Source: Bacteroidota bacterium
GTDB lineage: Bacteria; Bacteroidota; Bacteroidia; Chitinophagales; Chitinophagaceae
Assembly (NCBI GenBank): GCA_018267915.1
Contig: JAFDXN010000062.1
Coordinates: 62,001-126,000 of the forward strand
Reading direction: 5' to 3'
Length of the DNA stretch: 64,000 bases
The notes under the pieces: model-generated
Databases searched by the model: none
Told to the model about the DNA's origin: nothing
What the model saw: the letters and a program-made list of their open reading frames with translations, nothing else
Shown: positions 1-7,546 of the stretch, piece after piece
Position numbering within the stretch: position 1 is the first letter of the stretch
Layout of the letters: every line of letters starts with the position of its first letter
Position numbers and translations under genes: made by a program

Positions 1-2
1 GT

Positions 3-542
3 CACTTTACCTCACCTATCCGTCGTTACCCCGACGTGCTCGTGCACAGAATCTTATTCGACTGCCTTGAAGGTGATCCTCAGCCTATTAAGCACCTCGA
101 AACACAATGCCGTCACTGCTCCGACCAGGAGCGCAGAGCCATGGAAGCAGAGCGTGCCGCCAATAAATACAAGCAGGTGGAGTATATGCAGGACTTCGTA
201 GGTGAGGAATTTGAAGCCGTTATCAGTGGGGTGTCCAATTTTGGTTTCTGGGCAGAAACGGTAGAGCATAAGTGCGAAGGCATGGTATCTATGGCCGACT
301 TGCACGACATTGATGATTTTGAACTGAAAGAAGGCGAATACGCACTGGTAGGCCGCCATACAAAAATGCGCTTCGGCATGGGCGATAAAGTGACTGTTAG
401 GGTAGTGTCCGCTAATCTTGAAAAGCGGCAGATCGACTACTCGCTTGTTACTGCCGATCATTCGCCAAAGAAGCCCAAAGGCCCGAAACAGCAAAGGAGT
501 GCTCCACATCCCTCAAAGCAAAACAGGAAATATAAAAGGTAA
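3..542 (+). CDS. rnr: Ribonuclease R, C-terminal part (partial)
   Basis: The reading frame is open from the window edge, so only the last ~180 residues of a much larger protein are present. The first visible residues (HFTSPIRRYPDVLVHR) are the highly conserved end of the RNB catalytic domain of RNase II/R exoribonucleases. They are followed by the helical C-terminal part of RNB and an S1 RNA-binding domain (about FEAVISGVSNFGFWAE through KVTVRVVSANLEKRQIDYSLV). The protein ends in a basic tail rich in Lys, Pro and Arg, typical of RNase R rather than RNase II. RNase R degrades structured RNA 3' to 5' in the cytoplasm. The next gene starts 3 bp after the stop, so the two are probably co-transcribed. 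The upstream start lies outside the window. Confidence 0.93.
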   Translation, partial: HFTSPIRRYPDVLVHRILFDCLEGDPQPIKHLETQCRHCSDQERRAMEAERAANKYKQVEYMQDFVGEEFEAVISGVSNFGFWAETVEHKCEGMVSMADLHDIDDFELKEGEYALVGRHTKMRFGMGDKVTVRVVSANLEKRQIDYSLVTADHSPKKPKGPKQQRSAPHPSKQNRKYKR

Positions 543-545
543 TTC

Positions 546-1511
546 ATGCACTCATTCAAGGAACTCATTCAATTATTCGAAGAAAAATTTGCTGCAATAT
601 TACCTTTCCCGCAGGTGCCGGATAGCCTGTATGAGCCATGCCGGTATTTTTTGCAGATAGGTGGTAAACGAATAAGACCTGTGCTCTGCCTGATGGGCAA
701 CGAGTTGTTTGGTGAAATAGGCGAAGATGCCTGGCATGCTGCAACCGGCATAGAGTTGTTTCACAACTTTACGCTCATCCACGACGATATTATGGACAAG
801 GCGCCGCTGCGCCGCGGCAAAGCTACCATACACGAAAGGAATGGCCTGACGGCTGGGATATTGTGCGGCGATGTGATGAGCATCTATTCCTACGACAGGC
901 TGGCGAATATCAAAACTTCACTGCCGCAGATATTGCATCTCTTTAATAAAACCGCGATAGAAGTTTGTGAAGGTCAGCAATTGGATATGGATTTCGAACA
1001 GCGCGACGATGTAAGCATTGCCGACTATATACACATGATCACCAATAAAACGTCTGTACTATTGGCCTGTAGCCTTAAGATGGGCGCCTTACTTGGCGGT
1101 GCCACCGATGGCAATGCCAATAAGCTTTACGAATTTGGCAAGAACATGGGCATCGCATTTCAGCTACAGGACGATTACCTCGATGCATTTGGCGCAACAG
1201 AAAAATTGGGCAAACAGAACGGTGGTGATATTAAGGCCAATAAGAAAACCTACCTGTTGCTCAAAGCCCGGGAAGGTGCAAATGTTGCACAACAGCAACT
1301 GATAAAAGACTGGCTATGCCATGATGGCGAAGAAAAAGTATCGGCTATGTTGCAACTATTCAAAGACACGGGCGCCGACAAAGCATGCCGTGAAGCAGTA
1401 GAGCGTTATTCGGAGATGGCATTTAATTGCCTGGAAGAAGTGGCTGTAGTAAGCAAGCGCAAAGCGCCACTGAATGAGCTGGCCGCCTACTTATTGCAAC
1501 GAGATAAATAA
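546..1511 (+). CDS. Polyprenyl synthetase family protein (short/medium-chain isoprenyl diphosphate synthase)
   Basis: This 321-residue protein has the hallmarks of trans-isoprenyl diphosphate synthases: GGKRIRP near residue 39, the first aspartate-rich motif HDDIMD near residue 79 followed by RRG, and the second motif QDDYLD near residue 207. It condenses isopentenyl diphosphate with an allylic diphosphate to make farnesyl or geranylgeranyl diphosphate, which feeds quinone, carotenoid and undecaprenyl carrier synthesis. Length and motifs fit the family. Product chain length cannot be read safely from sequence alone. ATG at 546 lies 3 bp after rnr, which suggests translational coupling. Confidence 0.93.
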   Translation: MHSFKELIQLFEEKFAAILPFPQVPDSLYEPCRYFLQIGGKRIRPVLCLMGNELFGEIGEDAWHAATGIELFHNFTLIHDDIMDKAPLRRGKATIHERNGLTAGILCGDVMSIYSYDRLANIKTSLPQILHLFNKTAIEVCEGQQLDMDFEQRDDVSIADYIHMITNKTSVLLACSLKMGALLGGATDGNANKLYEFGKNMGIAFQLQDDYLDAFGATEKLGKQNGGDIKANKKTYLLLKAREGANVAQQQLIKDWLCHDGEEKVSAMLQLFKDTGADKACREAVERYSEMAFNCLEEVAVVSKRKAPLNELAAYLLQRDK

Positions 1512-1552
1512 TCGTTTATTTTTGGTTTTGACTTTTAACTTTTGACTTAGAA

Positions 1553-1963
1553 ATGAACTACTGGCTTGTAAAATCCGAACCATTCAAATACAGTTGGGAT
1601 CAATTGGTAGAAGACGGTAAAACTATGTGGGATGGCGTGCGTAACTATGCCGCCCGTAATAACCTCCGTGCTATGAAAAAAGGCGATGAGGTGCTGTTCT
1701 ACCATAGTAACGAAGGGCTCGCGATAGTAGGCATTGCCGAAGTGGTGAAGGAAGCTTACCAGGATCCCACCACCGATGATGCCAACTGGGTAGTAGTGGA
1801 TCTCAAGCCAAAGAAAGCCATACCCAACCCTGTAACATTGGAGCAACTGAAAGCCGACCCCTCTTTCGCCGATATGGACCTGGTGCGTTTAGGCCGCCTG
1901 TCTGTAGGCACTGTAAAATCGGCCGAGTACAAGAAGATAATGAAGATGGGTGGCGTGAAGTGA
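1553..1963 (+). CDS. EVE domain-containing protein
   Basis: This 136-residue protein is a single EVE domain from its first residues (MNYWLVKSEP, then W-D-G-V-R-N-Y-x-A-R-N near residue 26, and GDEVLFYHS near residue 45). EVE domains belong to the PUA-like fold and bind modified bases in DNA or RNA. Bacterial members of this length are stand-alone proteins related to human thymocyte nuclear protein 1. Their cellular role is not established, although EVE domains are often fused to modification-dependent restriction enzymes. No restriction gene is adjacent here, so a housekeeping role is more likely. It stops at the same position where the convergent downstream gene stops. Confidence 0.9.
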   Translation: MNYWLVKSEPFKYSWDQLVEDGKTMWDGVRNYAARNNLRAMKKGDEVLFYHSNEGLAIVGIAEVVKEAYQDPTTDDANWVVVDLKPKKAIPNPVTLEQLKADPSFADMDLVRLGRLSVGTVKSAEYKKIMKMGGVK

Positions 1964-2860
1964 TCAAATCCCACGTTCTTTATTCCAGTCAGCCTGCATT
2001 TCTTTAGCTGTCTGTGTGCTGCCGTCGTGGCTCCAGCCCGGCGCTTTAAAAAGGTAGCGCAGCTTATCACCCGGCGGGATGTTCTTCCTCAGTACCTCAC
2101 CGATCGCTCGCCATTCATGGAAGATTATATTGACCGGGTGGAAAGGTTTTTCAAGCGGTTTGGTCAGCCCATAAACCGGTTTTTCATCCGGCAGTTCAGG
2201 CACAAAGGTGCCGAACAGCTTATCCCAGATAATGAGCACCATTCCCATGTTTTTATCCAGGTAGGGGACGTTGCTGGCATGATGCACACGGTGGTGCGAT
2301 GGGGTGACGAAAATATATTCCACCCATGGCGGCAGTTTTTTAACGGCTTGTGTATGCACTAGTATGCCATAGGTCTGCGTGAGGGCATACATGAAAATGA
2401 TATCGATAGGGTGAAAGCCGATAAGGGCTAGCGGAATAAAATACAGGTAACGGTAAAAGGGCATAAACACTGAAGACCTGAAGCCCGTGGTCAGGTTGTA
2501 TTCTTCGGAAGAATGGTGGGTGACATGCACTGCCCAGAAAAGCCTGCAGTTGTGGTCCACATAATGCTCCAGCCAAAACAACAGGTCTTCCGATAGAAAA
2601 AGTAAAACCCAATACGCTACTGGATTCCAGTTTGTTATAATGCTGTATTTCGAGAAAAAAATAAGTACCACCAGTGCCAGGCCACGAAGCAATAAGTCCA
2701 ATCCTGCATTCACCAGGTTTAGGTAAATGTTCATCAGCGTTTCCTTCCAGCTATAGAATCGCCAGCGGTTAAAATGACTCAGCACTAGCTCCAGCGGGAT
2801 CAGGATGGCATAGATCGGGATGGAAAGCAGCAGTAATATTTGCTTATGCAATTCACTCAT
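1964..2860 (-). CDS. Sterol desaturase / fatty acid hydroxylase family membrane protein
   Basis: This 298-residue integral membrane protein has several hydrophobic segments in its first 200 residues and the histidine clusters of the fatty acid hydroxylase superfamily: HYVDH, then HVTHH about ten residues later, and HHRVHH near residue 190. These histidines bind a di-iron centre that inserts oxygen into, or desaturates, a lipid substrate. Bacterial members act on membrane lipids, carotenoids or sterol-like compounds. The substrate here is unknown. The gene is convergent with the EVE gene, with no space between the stops. Confidence 0.88.
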   Translation of the reverse strand: MSELHKQILLLLSIPIYAILIPLELVLSHFNRWRFYSWKETLMNIYLNLVNAGLDLLLRGLALVVLIFFSKYSIITNWNPVAYWVLLFLSEDLLFWLEHYVDHNCRLFWAVHVTHHSSEEYNLTTGFRSSVFMPFYRYLYFIPLALIGFHPIDIIFMYALTQTYGILVHTQAVKKLPPWVEYIFVTPSHHRVHHASNVPYLDKNMGMVLIIWDKLFGTFVPELPDEKPVYGLTKPLEKPFHPVNIIFHEWRAIGEVLRKNIPPGDKLRYLFKAPGWSHDGSTQTAKEMQADWNKERGI

Positions 2861-2884
2861 AACAGCAGCACCTGTTCAAATAAA

Positions 2885-2908
2885 AAAAGCTCACGATAAT
2901 GAGCTTTT
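2885..2908 (-). terminator. Intrinsic terminator of frr
   Basis: A 9-bp perfect stem (AAAAGCTCA / TGAGCTTTT) with a 6-base loop lies 11 bp beyond the frr stop. Read on the minus strand it is followed by a run of T, as expected for Rho-independent termination. Confidence 0.8.
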
Positions 2909-2918
2909 CAAAGTTATG

Positions 2919-3482
2919 CTAAATGGTCATTATTTCCTTGTCCTTATCCCTGCAGTGTTGATCCACCAATTCGATGTGCCTGTCGGTTACACCCTGTATG
3001 CGGCCTTCGGCGTCCTTTGCGGCGTCTTCGCTCAGGCCATCTTTTTGCAGTTTTTTAACGTGTTCTATGGCATCGCGGCGTATATTCCTGATGGCTACTT
3101 TGGCGTGCTCACCCTCACCATTTACACGTTTTACAAGTTCTTTACGGCGCTCCTCGGTAAGGGGTGGCAGAAAGAGGCGGATGATATTTCCATCGTTTTG
3201 TGGGTTCAGGCCTATGTTGGAGGCAATAATAGCTTTCTCAATAGCGCCTAGCATTTGCTTTTCCCATGGTTGTATGGCCAGGGTGCGGGCATCAGCGACA
3301 GTGACGTTAGCTACTTGGTTTAGCGGAGTAGGGTTGCCATAATATTCCACATGAATGCCATCGACTATAGCTGGTGTTGCCTTCCCTGCACGTATCTTGC
3401 TCAGTTCTGTTTCCAGGTGCCCTATCGCTTTTCTCATATGCGATCCGGTCTCGTCTATTATTTTGTCTAATGCCTCGGTCAT
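2919..3482 (-). CDS. frr: Ribosome recycling factor
   Basis: The 187-residue protein matches RRF length (about 185) and motifs: an N-terminal helix with L-E-T-E-L-S-K-I-R-A-G-K-A, then VEYYGNPTPLNQVANVTVADARTL, IQPWEKQML, and RLFLPPLTEERRKELVK. RRF acts with EF-G to split the post-termination ribosome. In many bacteria frr follows pyrH. Here it stands alone between a membrane hydroxylase gene and a divergent iron-sulfur gene, and it has its own terminator. Confidence 0.97.
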   Translation of the reverse strand: MTEALDKIIDETGSHMRKAIGHLETELSKIRAGKATPAIVDGIHVEYYGNPTPLNQVANVTVADARTLAIQPWEKQMLGAIEKAIIASNIGLNPQNDGNIIRLFLPPLTEERRKELVKRVNGEGEHAKVAIRNIRRDAIEHVKKLQKDGLSEDAAKDAEGRIQGVTDRHIELVDQHCRDKDKEIMTI

Positions 3483-3591
3483 TGTTCGTTTTTATTTGCG
3501 AGACAGCAAATGTAAAAAATGTTCCTTAACATATTTTATACCAAATATTGTCTATATATTTATAGACTTTAACGATAGTATAGAAGTGTCG

Positions 3592-3624
3592 TTTTGGACA
3601 GGGGTCTCAATAATGGTAACTTTG
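3592..3624 (+). promoter_or_regulatory. Bacteroidota-type promoter for the IscA-like gene
   Basis: TTTTG at 3592-3596 and TAACTTTG at 3617-3624 are separated by 20 bp. This matches the Bacteroidota housekeeping promoter (TTTG, about 19-20 bp, TAnnTTTG). It predicts a start about 12 bases before the ATG at 3644. Confidence 0.6.
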
Positions 3625-3643
3625 TAGGATATCTGAAGACAGT

Positions 3644-3988
3644 ATGGAAACAATGACAGGTAGCCCCGTAAAACTTACTGCGGGTGCGATAGAAGAAGTA
3701 AAAAGACTGATGAGCGAACCGGGCTTCGACAGCAACAGTTATCTGCGCGTAGGCGTAAAGGGCGGCGGCTGTTCGGGACTTAGTTACGTACTGGGCTTTG
3801 ATGCTAAAGAAGCCGATGATGAGGTCTATGAGATCGAAGGTATACCAGTGGTGATGAAATCAGCGCATGGTATCTATCTGTTCGGTATGCAGGTCGATTT
3901 CCAGGACGGCCTGAACGCCCGTGGTTTTGTATTTAATAACCCCAATGCCAGCAGCACCTGCGGTTGCGGCAGTTCATTCGCGGTATAA
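3644..3988 (+). CDS. HesB/IscA-type iron-sulfur cluster assembly accessory protein
   Basis: This 114-residue A-type carrier has the three conserved cysteines of the family: C43 in GGGCSGLSYV, and C106 and C108 in the C-terminal STCGCGSSF. It would receive an Fe-S cluster from a scaffold and deliver it to apo-enzymes. The pattern fits IscA, ErpA or SufA, and the sequence does not distinguish them. No other isc or suf gene is adjacent. The downstream lipid/secretory-type gene starts 5 bp after its stop. Confidence 0.92.
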   Translation: METMTGSPVKLTAGAIEEVKRLMSEPGFDSNSYLRVGVKGGGCSGLSYVLGFDAKEADDEVYEIEGIPVVMKSAHGIYLFGMQVDFQDGLNARGFVFNNPNASSTCGCGSSFAV

Positions 3989-3993
3989 GTTTG

Positions 3994-4644
3994 ATGAAGT
4001 TACGCGGTTTGATAGTGATGTGTGTGTGGATGTGCTGTAGTGTAGCCGCGATGGCCCAGGCGAAGTATATGGGCACCATTCCAAAGGATGTGAACAAGAT
4101 GGACGAAGGTGGCAAGCGGCAAGGCATGTGGCTGGTGTCGCAGCCGGAGCGCATGGGCGAGGAGGGCTTTACGGAATTTGGTAATTACGACCATGGTTTT
4201 AAAAGCGGCAAGTGGTACAAGATAGATGGCGAAGGTGACCTTGTATCTGTAGAAATGTTTAAGAATGATGTACTGGACGGCGAAGTTAAATATTATGCTA
4301 AAGGCATGCTGACATGCATCGGCCACTACCGCGGCCTGAACCCCGAAACCAAGTATGACACAGTAATGGTGATACATCCTGTAACCGGGGAAGAGTCGTT
4401 AAAGGCGGTTCAATCGGACAGAGGAACGACCCGCCATGGCTTGTGGCAATTCTTCGATCCGCAGACGGGGAAGTTGATAAAGGAAGAAGAATACCAGGTG
4501 GACGACCTGGTATATACCCGCCATTTTAATCTCACCAAGGCCGACAGTATTGCCTCAGAGAACCAGGCGAAGAAGCTGCCGCATGCCGCTGGTAAACAAT
4601 ACAAGCCACCTGCCGGCAAAGAAATAAACTATACAGGTAATTGA
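3994..4644 (+). CDS. Secreted protein with MORN-like repeats, unknown function
   Basis: The 216-residue product starts with a signal peptide (MKLRGLIVMCVWMCCSVAAMAQA, cleavage likely after AMA). The mature part contains short repeated strands of the type 'G-x-x-x-G-x-W' (RQGMWLVS, KSGKWYKIDGEG, RHGLWQFFDPQTGKLIKEE), which resemble the MORN-like antitoxin/repeat proteins common in Bacteroidota. I chose the ATG at 3994 over an upstream TTG at 3964, because the latter overlaps the previous gene and precedes the signal peptide. Function is unknown; a periplasmic or surface location is inferred. The stop overlaps the open frame of the following methyltransferase gene, which suggests one transcript. 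Confidence 0.7.
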   Translation: MKLRGLIVMCVWMCCSVAAMAQAKYMGTIPKDVNKMDEGGKRQGMWLVSQPERMGEEGFTEFGNYDHGFKSGKWYKIDGEGDLVSVEMFKNDVLDGEVKYYAKGMLTCIGHYRGLNPETKYDTVMVIHPVTGEESLKAVQSDRGTTRHGLWQFFDPQTGKLIKEEEYQVDDLVYTRHFNLTKADSIASENQAKKLPHAAGKQYKPPAGKEINYTGN

Positions 4645-4664
4645 TATCACAGGGTAAACTGCAA

Positions 4665-5591
4665 ATGTTTGAGAACAGGTTGCTGAAGGTGTATAAACAC
4701 TACAGCAAGCTGGCGCGAAGGCAGGAGGTGGCCTGCTATCGTTTTTACGATCACGACCTGTCTGAATTTCCCTTCGCGATAGAATGGTATGATGGAGTGG
4801 TGCATGCCGCGGAATATAAGCGCAGGCATGGCATGGAAGATGATGAGCATGAAGACTGGCTTGGAGCTTGTAAAGGCGTGCTGGCAAAAGTGCTGCAGAT
4901 CGATCCGACCAATATATTTATGAAGGTTCGGCAGCGCAAGGCAGGCCGGCAAGGACAATATGAGAAGTTCGCAGAACAGAAGGTGGAACGCATAGTGCCC
5001 GAAGGTGGATTGAATTTCATTATCAATCTTACCGACTACCTCGATACGGGTTTGTTTCTCGATCATAGAATCACCCGTAGCATGGTGCGCGACGAGGCTA
5101 AAGGCAAACGTGTGCTGAACCTCTTTTGCTATACCGGTTCCTTCAGCATATATGCTGCGGCGGGCGGGGCCAGGGAAGTGGTATCGGTGGACTTATCGAA
5201 GACCTACCTGAACTGGGCCAAGCGCAATATGCAGTACAATAAACTTTATGATGATGCAAAGCACTATTTCATCCATGACGACGTAATGGAGTGGATCAAC
5301 AATATCCCCGCGAACAGTTTCGACCTGATCGTCTGCGACCCACCGACATTTTCCAACAGTAAGAGAATGGAAGAGAACTTTGATGTGCAGCGCGACCATG
5401 TTGCCCTGGTAAAGAAACTATTGAAAGGCTGCGATGAAGGAGGAAGAATCTATTTCAGCAATAACTACCGCGGTTTTGTAATGGACAGGGAACACATACC
5501 CACACACAGCATTAAGGACATTACCGGCGCCACTACGCCCTTCGACTTCCATGGCAGGCTGCACAGGAGCTGTTTTTTGATAGAGAAGTAA
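4665..5591 (+). CDS. Class I SAM-dependent 23S rRNA methyltransferase, RlmK-like, stand-alone
   Basis: The 308-residue protein begins MFENRLLKVYKHYSKLARR and contains CYRFYDHDLSEFPFAIE, NLTDYLDTGLFLDHR, NLFCYTGSFSIYAA (the SAM-binding loop, near residue 150), VDLSKTYLNWAKRN, CDPPTFSNSKRMEENFDVQRDH and FSNNYRGF. This order and wording match the C-terminal half of E. coli RlmL (the RlmK part), which makes m7G2069 in 23S rRNA. In E. coli RlmK is fused behind an N-terminal THUMP/m2G2445 methyltransferase; here there is no such domain and the gene stands alone. I chose ATG 4665; a TTG at 4641 would add 8 residues. Confidence 0.87.
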   Translation: MFENRLLKVYKHYSKLARRQEVACYRFYDHDLSEFPFAIEWYDGVVHAAEYKRRHGMEDDEHEDWLGACKGVLAKVLQIDPTNIFMKVRQRKAGRQGQYEKFAEQKVERIVPEGGLNFIINLTDYLDTGLFLDHRITRSMVRDEAKGKRVLNLFCYTGSFSIYAAAGGAREVVSVDLSKTYLNWAKRNMQYNKLYDDAKHYFIHDDVMEWINNIPANSFDLIVCDPPTFSNSKRMEENFDVQRDHVALVKKLLKGCDEGGRIYFSNNYRGFVMDREHIPTHSIKDITGATTPFDFHGRLHRSCFLIEK

Positions 5592-5618
5592 ACCTAAAAT
5601 GAAATAACTTGCAGCATT

Positions 5619-6380
5619 ATGGAAAACGCCATCATCAAGGTTGACAACCTGGTAAAGAAATACGGTGATTTTACTGCGGTAAAAGGTATCAGTTTCGAAG
5701 TAAAGGAAGGCGAAATATTTGGTCTGTTGGGCCCTAACGGGGCGGGGAAGACCACGACGCTAGAGATCATAGAAACATTGCGCGACAAGACATCGGGATC
5801 GGTAACCGTTGATGGCAAGGACCTGGACAAAGACCCCCAGGGTATAAAAAACATCATTGGCGTTCAGCTGCAGGCGGCAGGTTATTACCCTAACCTGAAC
5901 CTGAAACAAATCATTGAGCTGTTCGCAGGTTTATATAACCGCCATGTAGATCCGATGGCTTTGCTCGACACTGTGAACCTGCGCGAAAAGGCAAAAGCTA
6001 AATTCAAAGAACTATCTGGCGGGCAGAAGCAGCGCTTTTCCATTGCCACCACGCTCATCAATGAGCCTAAGATCATATTCCTTGATGAGCCAACAACAGG
6101 CCTTGATCCCCAGGCGCGCCGTAATCTTTGGGAACTCATCAAGCAACTGCAGGAACGCGGCGCAACTGTGGTGCTGACTACACACTACATGGACGAAGCT
6201 GAAGAACTCTGTGAGCGCGTAGGTATCATTGACAGCGGTGAAATGATCGCATTAAGCACACCTTCTCAATTGATAGACAGCTTGCTGGCTACTGGTTTCC
6301 AGCGCAAGAAGGAAGTGAAGGCGGCCAACCTGGAAGATGTATTCCTGAATATGACGGGAAGGGAATGGAGGGACGAGTAA
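5619..6380 (+). CDS. ABC transporter ATP-binding protein
   Basis: The 253-residue protein carries Walker A GPNGAGKTT at residues 38-46, the signature LSGGQKQRFSIA near residue 134, Walker B IIFLDEPTTGLDP, and the switch histidine in LTTHYMDEAEEL. It belongs to the DrrA/CcmA-like group of multidrug or export ATPases, which normally pair with an ABC-2 type permease. No permease gene follows in this window: the next gene is convergent and encodes an RND adaptor. The partner must therefore be elsewhere, or this ATPase works with a permease of another cluster. The C-terminus is shorter than the ~300 residues usual for this group. Confidence 0.9.
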   Translation: MENAIIKVDNLVKKYGDFTAVKGISFEVKEGEIFGLLGPNGAGKTTTLEIIETLRDKTSGSVTVDGKDLDKDPQGIKNIIGVQLQAAGYYPNLNLKQIIELFAGLYNRHVDPMALLDTVNLREKAKAKFKELSGGQKQRFSIATTLINEPKIIFLDEPTTGLDPQARRNLWELIKQLQERGATVVLTTHYMDEAEELCERVGIIDSGEMIALSTPSQLIDSLLATGFQRKKEVKAANLEDVFLNMTGREWRDE

Positions 6381-6403
6381 GAATACTCATCCCCCTTTGA
6401 CCC

Positions 6404-7546
6404 CTAGTGTACCTGCTTTGCAGCAAGTGTTTTACTCTGCGCGTTAGCACTATTAACGGGCTGATCGTCTTTTATCTCGTAAGTGGCGTTGGTAATTATC
6501 TTGTCGCCCACATCCAGTGTGCCGAATACTTCAGTTGAGTCGCCGCTCTGGTTGCCCTGGGTAATATCCACCCATTTTGCTTTATCATTCTTTACAGAGA
6601 CCACATATTTTCTTTCCGTGGTGGTAACAACGGCTGTATTGGGGACTAAAAAAGCCGTGGCCGTACCTGATGCAGGCAGCAATACTTCAGCATACATGCC
6701 TGATATGAACTTGCCGGACTTGTTGTCTACATCAATCTCGATATTTTCGGAACGGAATTTATCACTCAGACTGCCTGAGCGCCGCGATATTGTAGCAGTA
6801 AAGTCCTGTCCCGGGACGGCATTCAAGTGATAATGTACCGTGCTGCCATCGTGTATCTGCATGCTATACTCTTCCGGAACGCTTACCGATAGTCTCAGCT
6901 TTGATTGTTGCTGTAATACCAGCATCGGCAGGGGAATAGATTGTGTGCCGGGACCTACCAGTGCGCCGGGATGGATATTGCGCTCGGTAATAATACCATC
7001 GAAAGGTGCAGTTACCGTTAAGTAATTATACAGGTCTTCCTGTGCCTTAAAGTTTGCCCATTCACCTTGTACTGTGGCGCTATCGGCCATCATTTTAGCC
7101 TTGGCGGTATTGAGATCATAAGCTGAAACCGTGCCGGGTGTGGCGCTTGTTTGCAGCAGCCGTTCATACTTGTCTTCGCTTGCGAGGAATACCGATTTTG
7201 CTTCCGAGTATTTCAGCTTAGCCGCCGACAGATGTTCTTCCACTTCGGGCGCCTCAAGGCGAAGCAGTACCTGGCCTTTATGCACTTTCGATCCCCGATC
7301 TACATAGATATCTTTCACGAAGCCATTTACTTTCGGGAATATTTTTACAAACTCAAAAGGTTGTAAGACGCCCGGCAGGCTGATCTCTTTTTCCAATTGC
7401 TTTTGCTCCAGCGTCATTGTTTTGTATTGCGTTGATGCCGTATGCCCGGCTTGCCTTTCCTTTTTTCCTTCTTCATTACTACAGGCGGCGAGGCTGGCTG
7501 AAGCAAGGAGTACAAATATTATTTTAGATTGTGTTTGCATTATCAT
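6404..7546 (-). CDS. RND efflux system periplasmic adaptor (HlyD/MFP family) lipoprotein
   Basis: The 380-residue protein has a lipoprotein signal (IIFVLLASASLAACSNEE), a lipoyl/barrel-sandwich segment (VKIFPKVNGFVKDIYVDRGSKVHKGQVLLRLEAPEV), a coiled-coil hairpin, its return strand (LTVTAPFDGIITERNIHPGALVG) and a C-terminal beta-barrel region. These features identify a membrane fusion protein linking an RND pump to a TolC channel. It begins inside the end of the pump gene (overlap of 23 bp), so translation is coupled. Two in-frame ATG codons (7546 and 7540) can serve as start. It is the last gene of the efflux operon. Confidence 0.93.
   Translation of the reverse strand: MIMQTQSKIIFVLLASASLAACSNEEGKKERQAGHTASTQYKTMTLEQKQLEKEISLPGVLQPFEFVKIFPKVNGFVKDIYVDRGSKVHKGQVLLRLEAPEVEEHLSAAKLKYSEAKSVFLASEDKYERLLQTSATPGTVSAYDLNTAKAKMMADSATVQGEWANFKAQEDLYNYLTVTAPFDGIITERNIHPGALVGPGTQSIPLPMLVLQQQSKLRLSVSVPEEYSMQIHDGSTVHYHLNAVPGQDFTATISRRSGSLSDKFRSENIEIDVDNKSGKFISGMYAEVLLPASGTATAFLVPNTAVVTTTERKYVVSVKNDKAKWVDITQGNQSGDSTEVFGTLDVGDKIITNATYEIKDDQPVNSANAQSKTLAAKQVH

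Noticed and set aside
6381..6403. Permease gene for the ABC ATPase at 5619
   Set aside because: The next gene is convergent and encodes an RND adaptor; no ABC-2 permease is encoded on either strand nearby.
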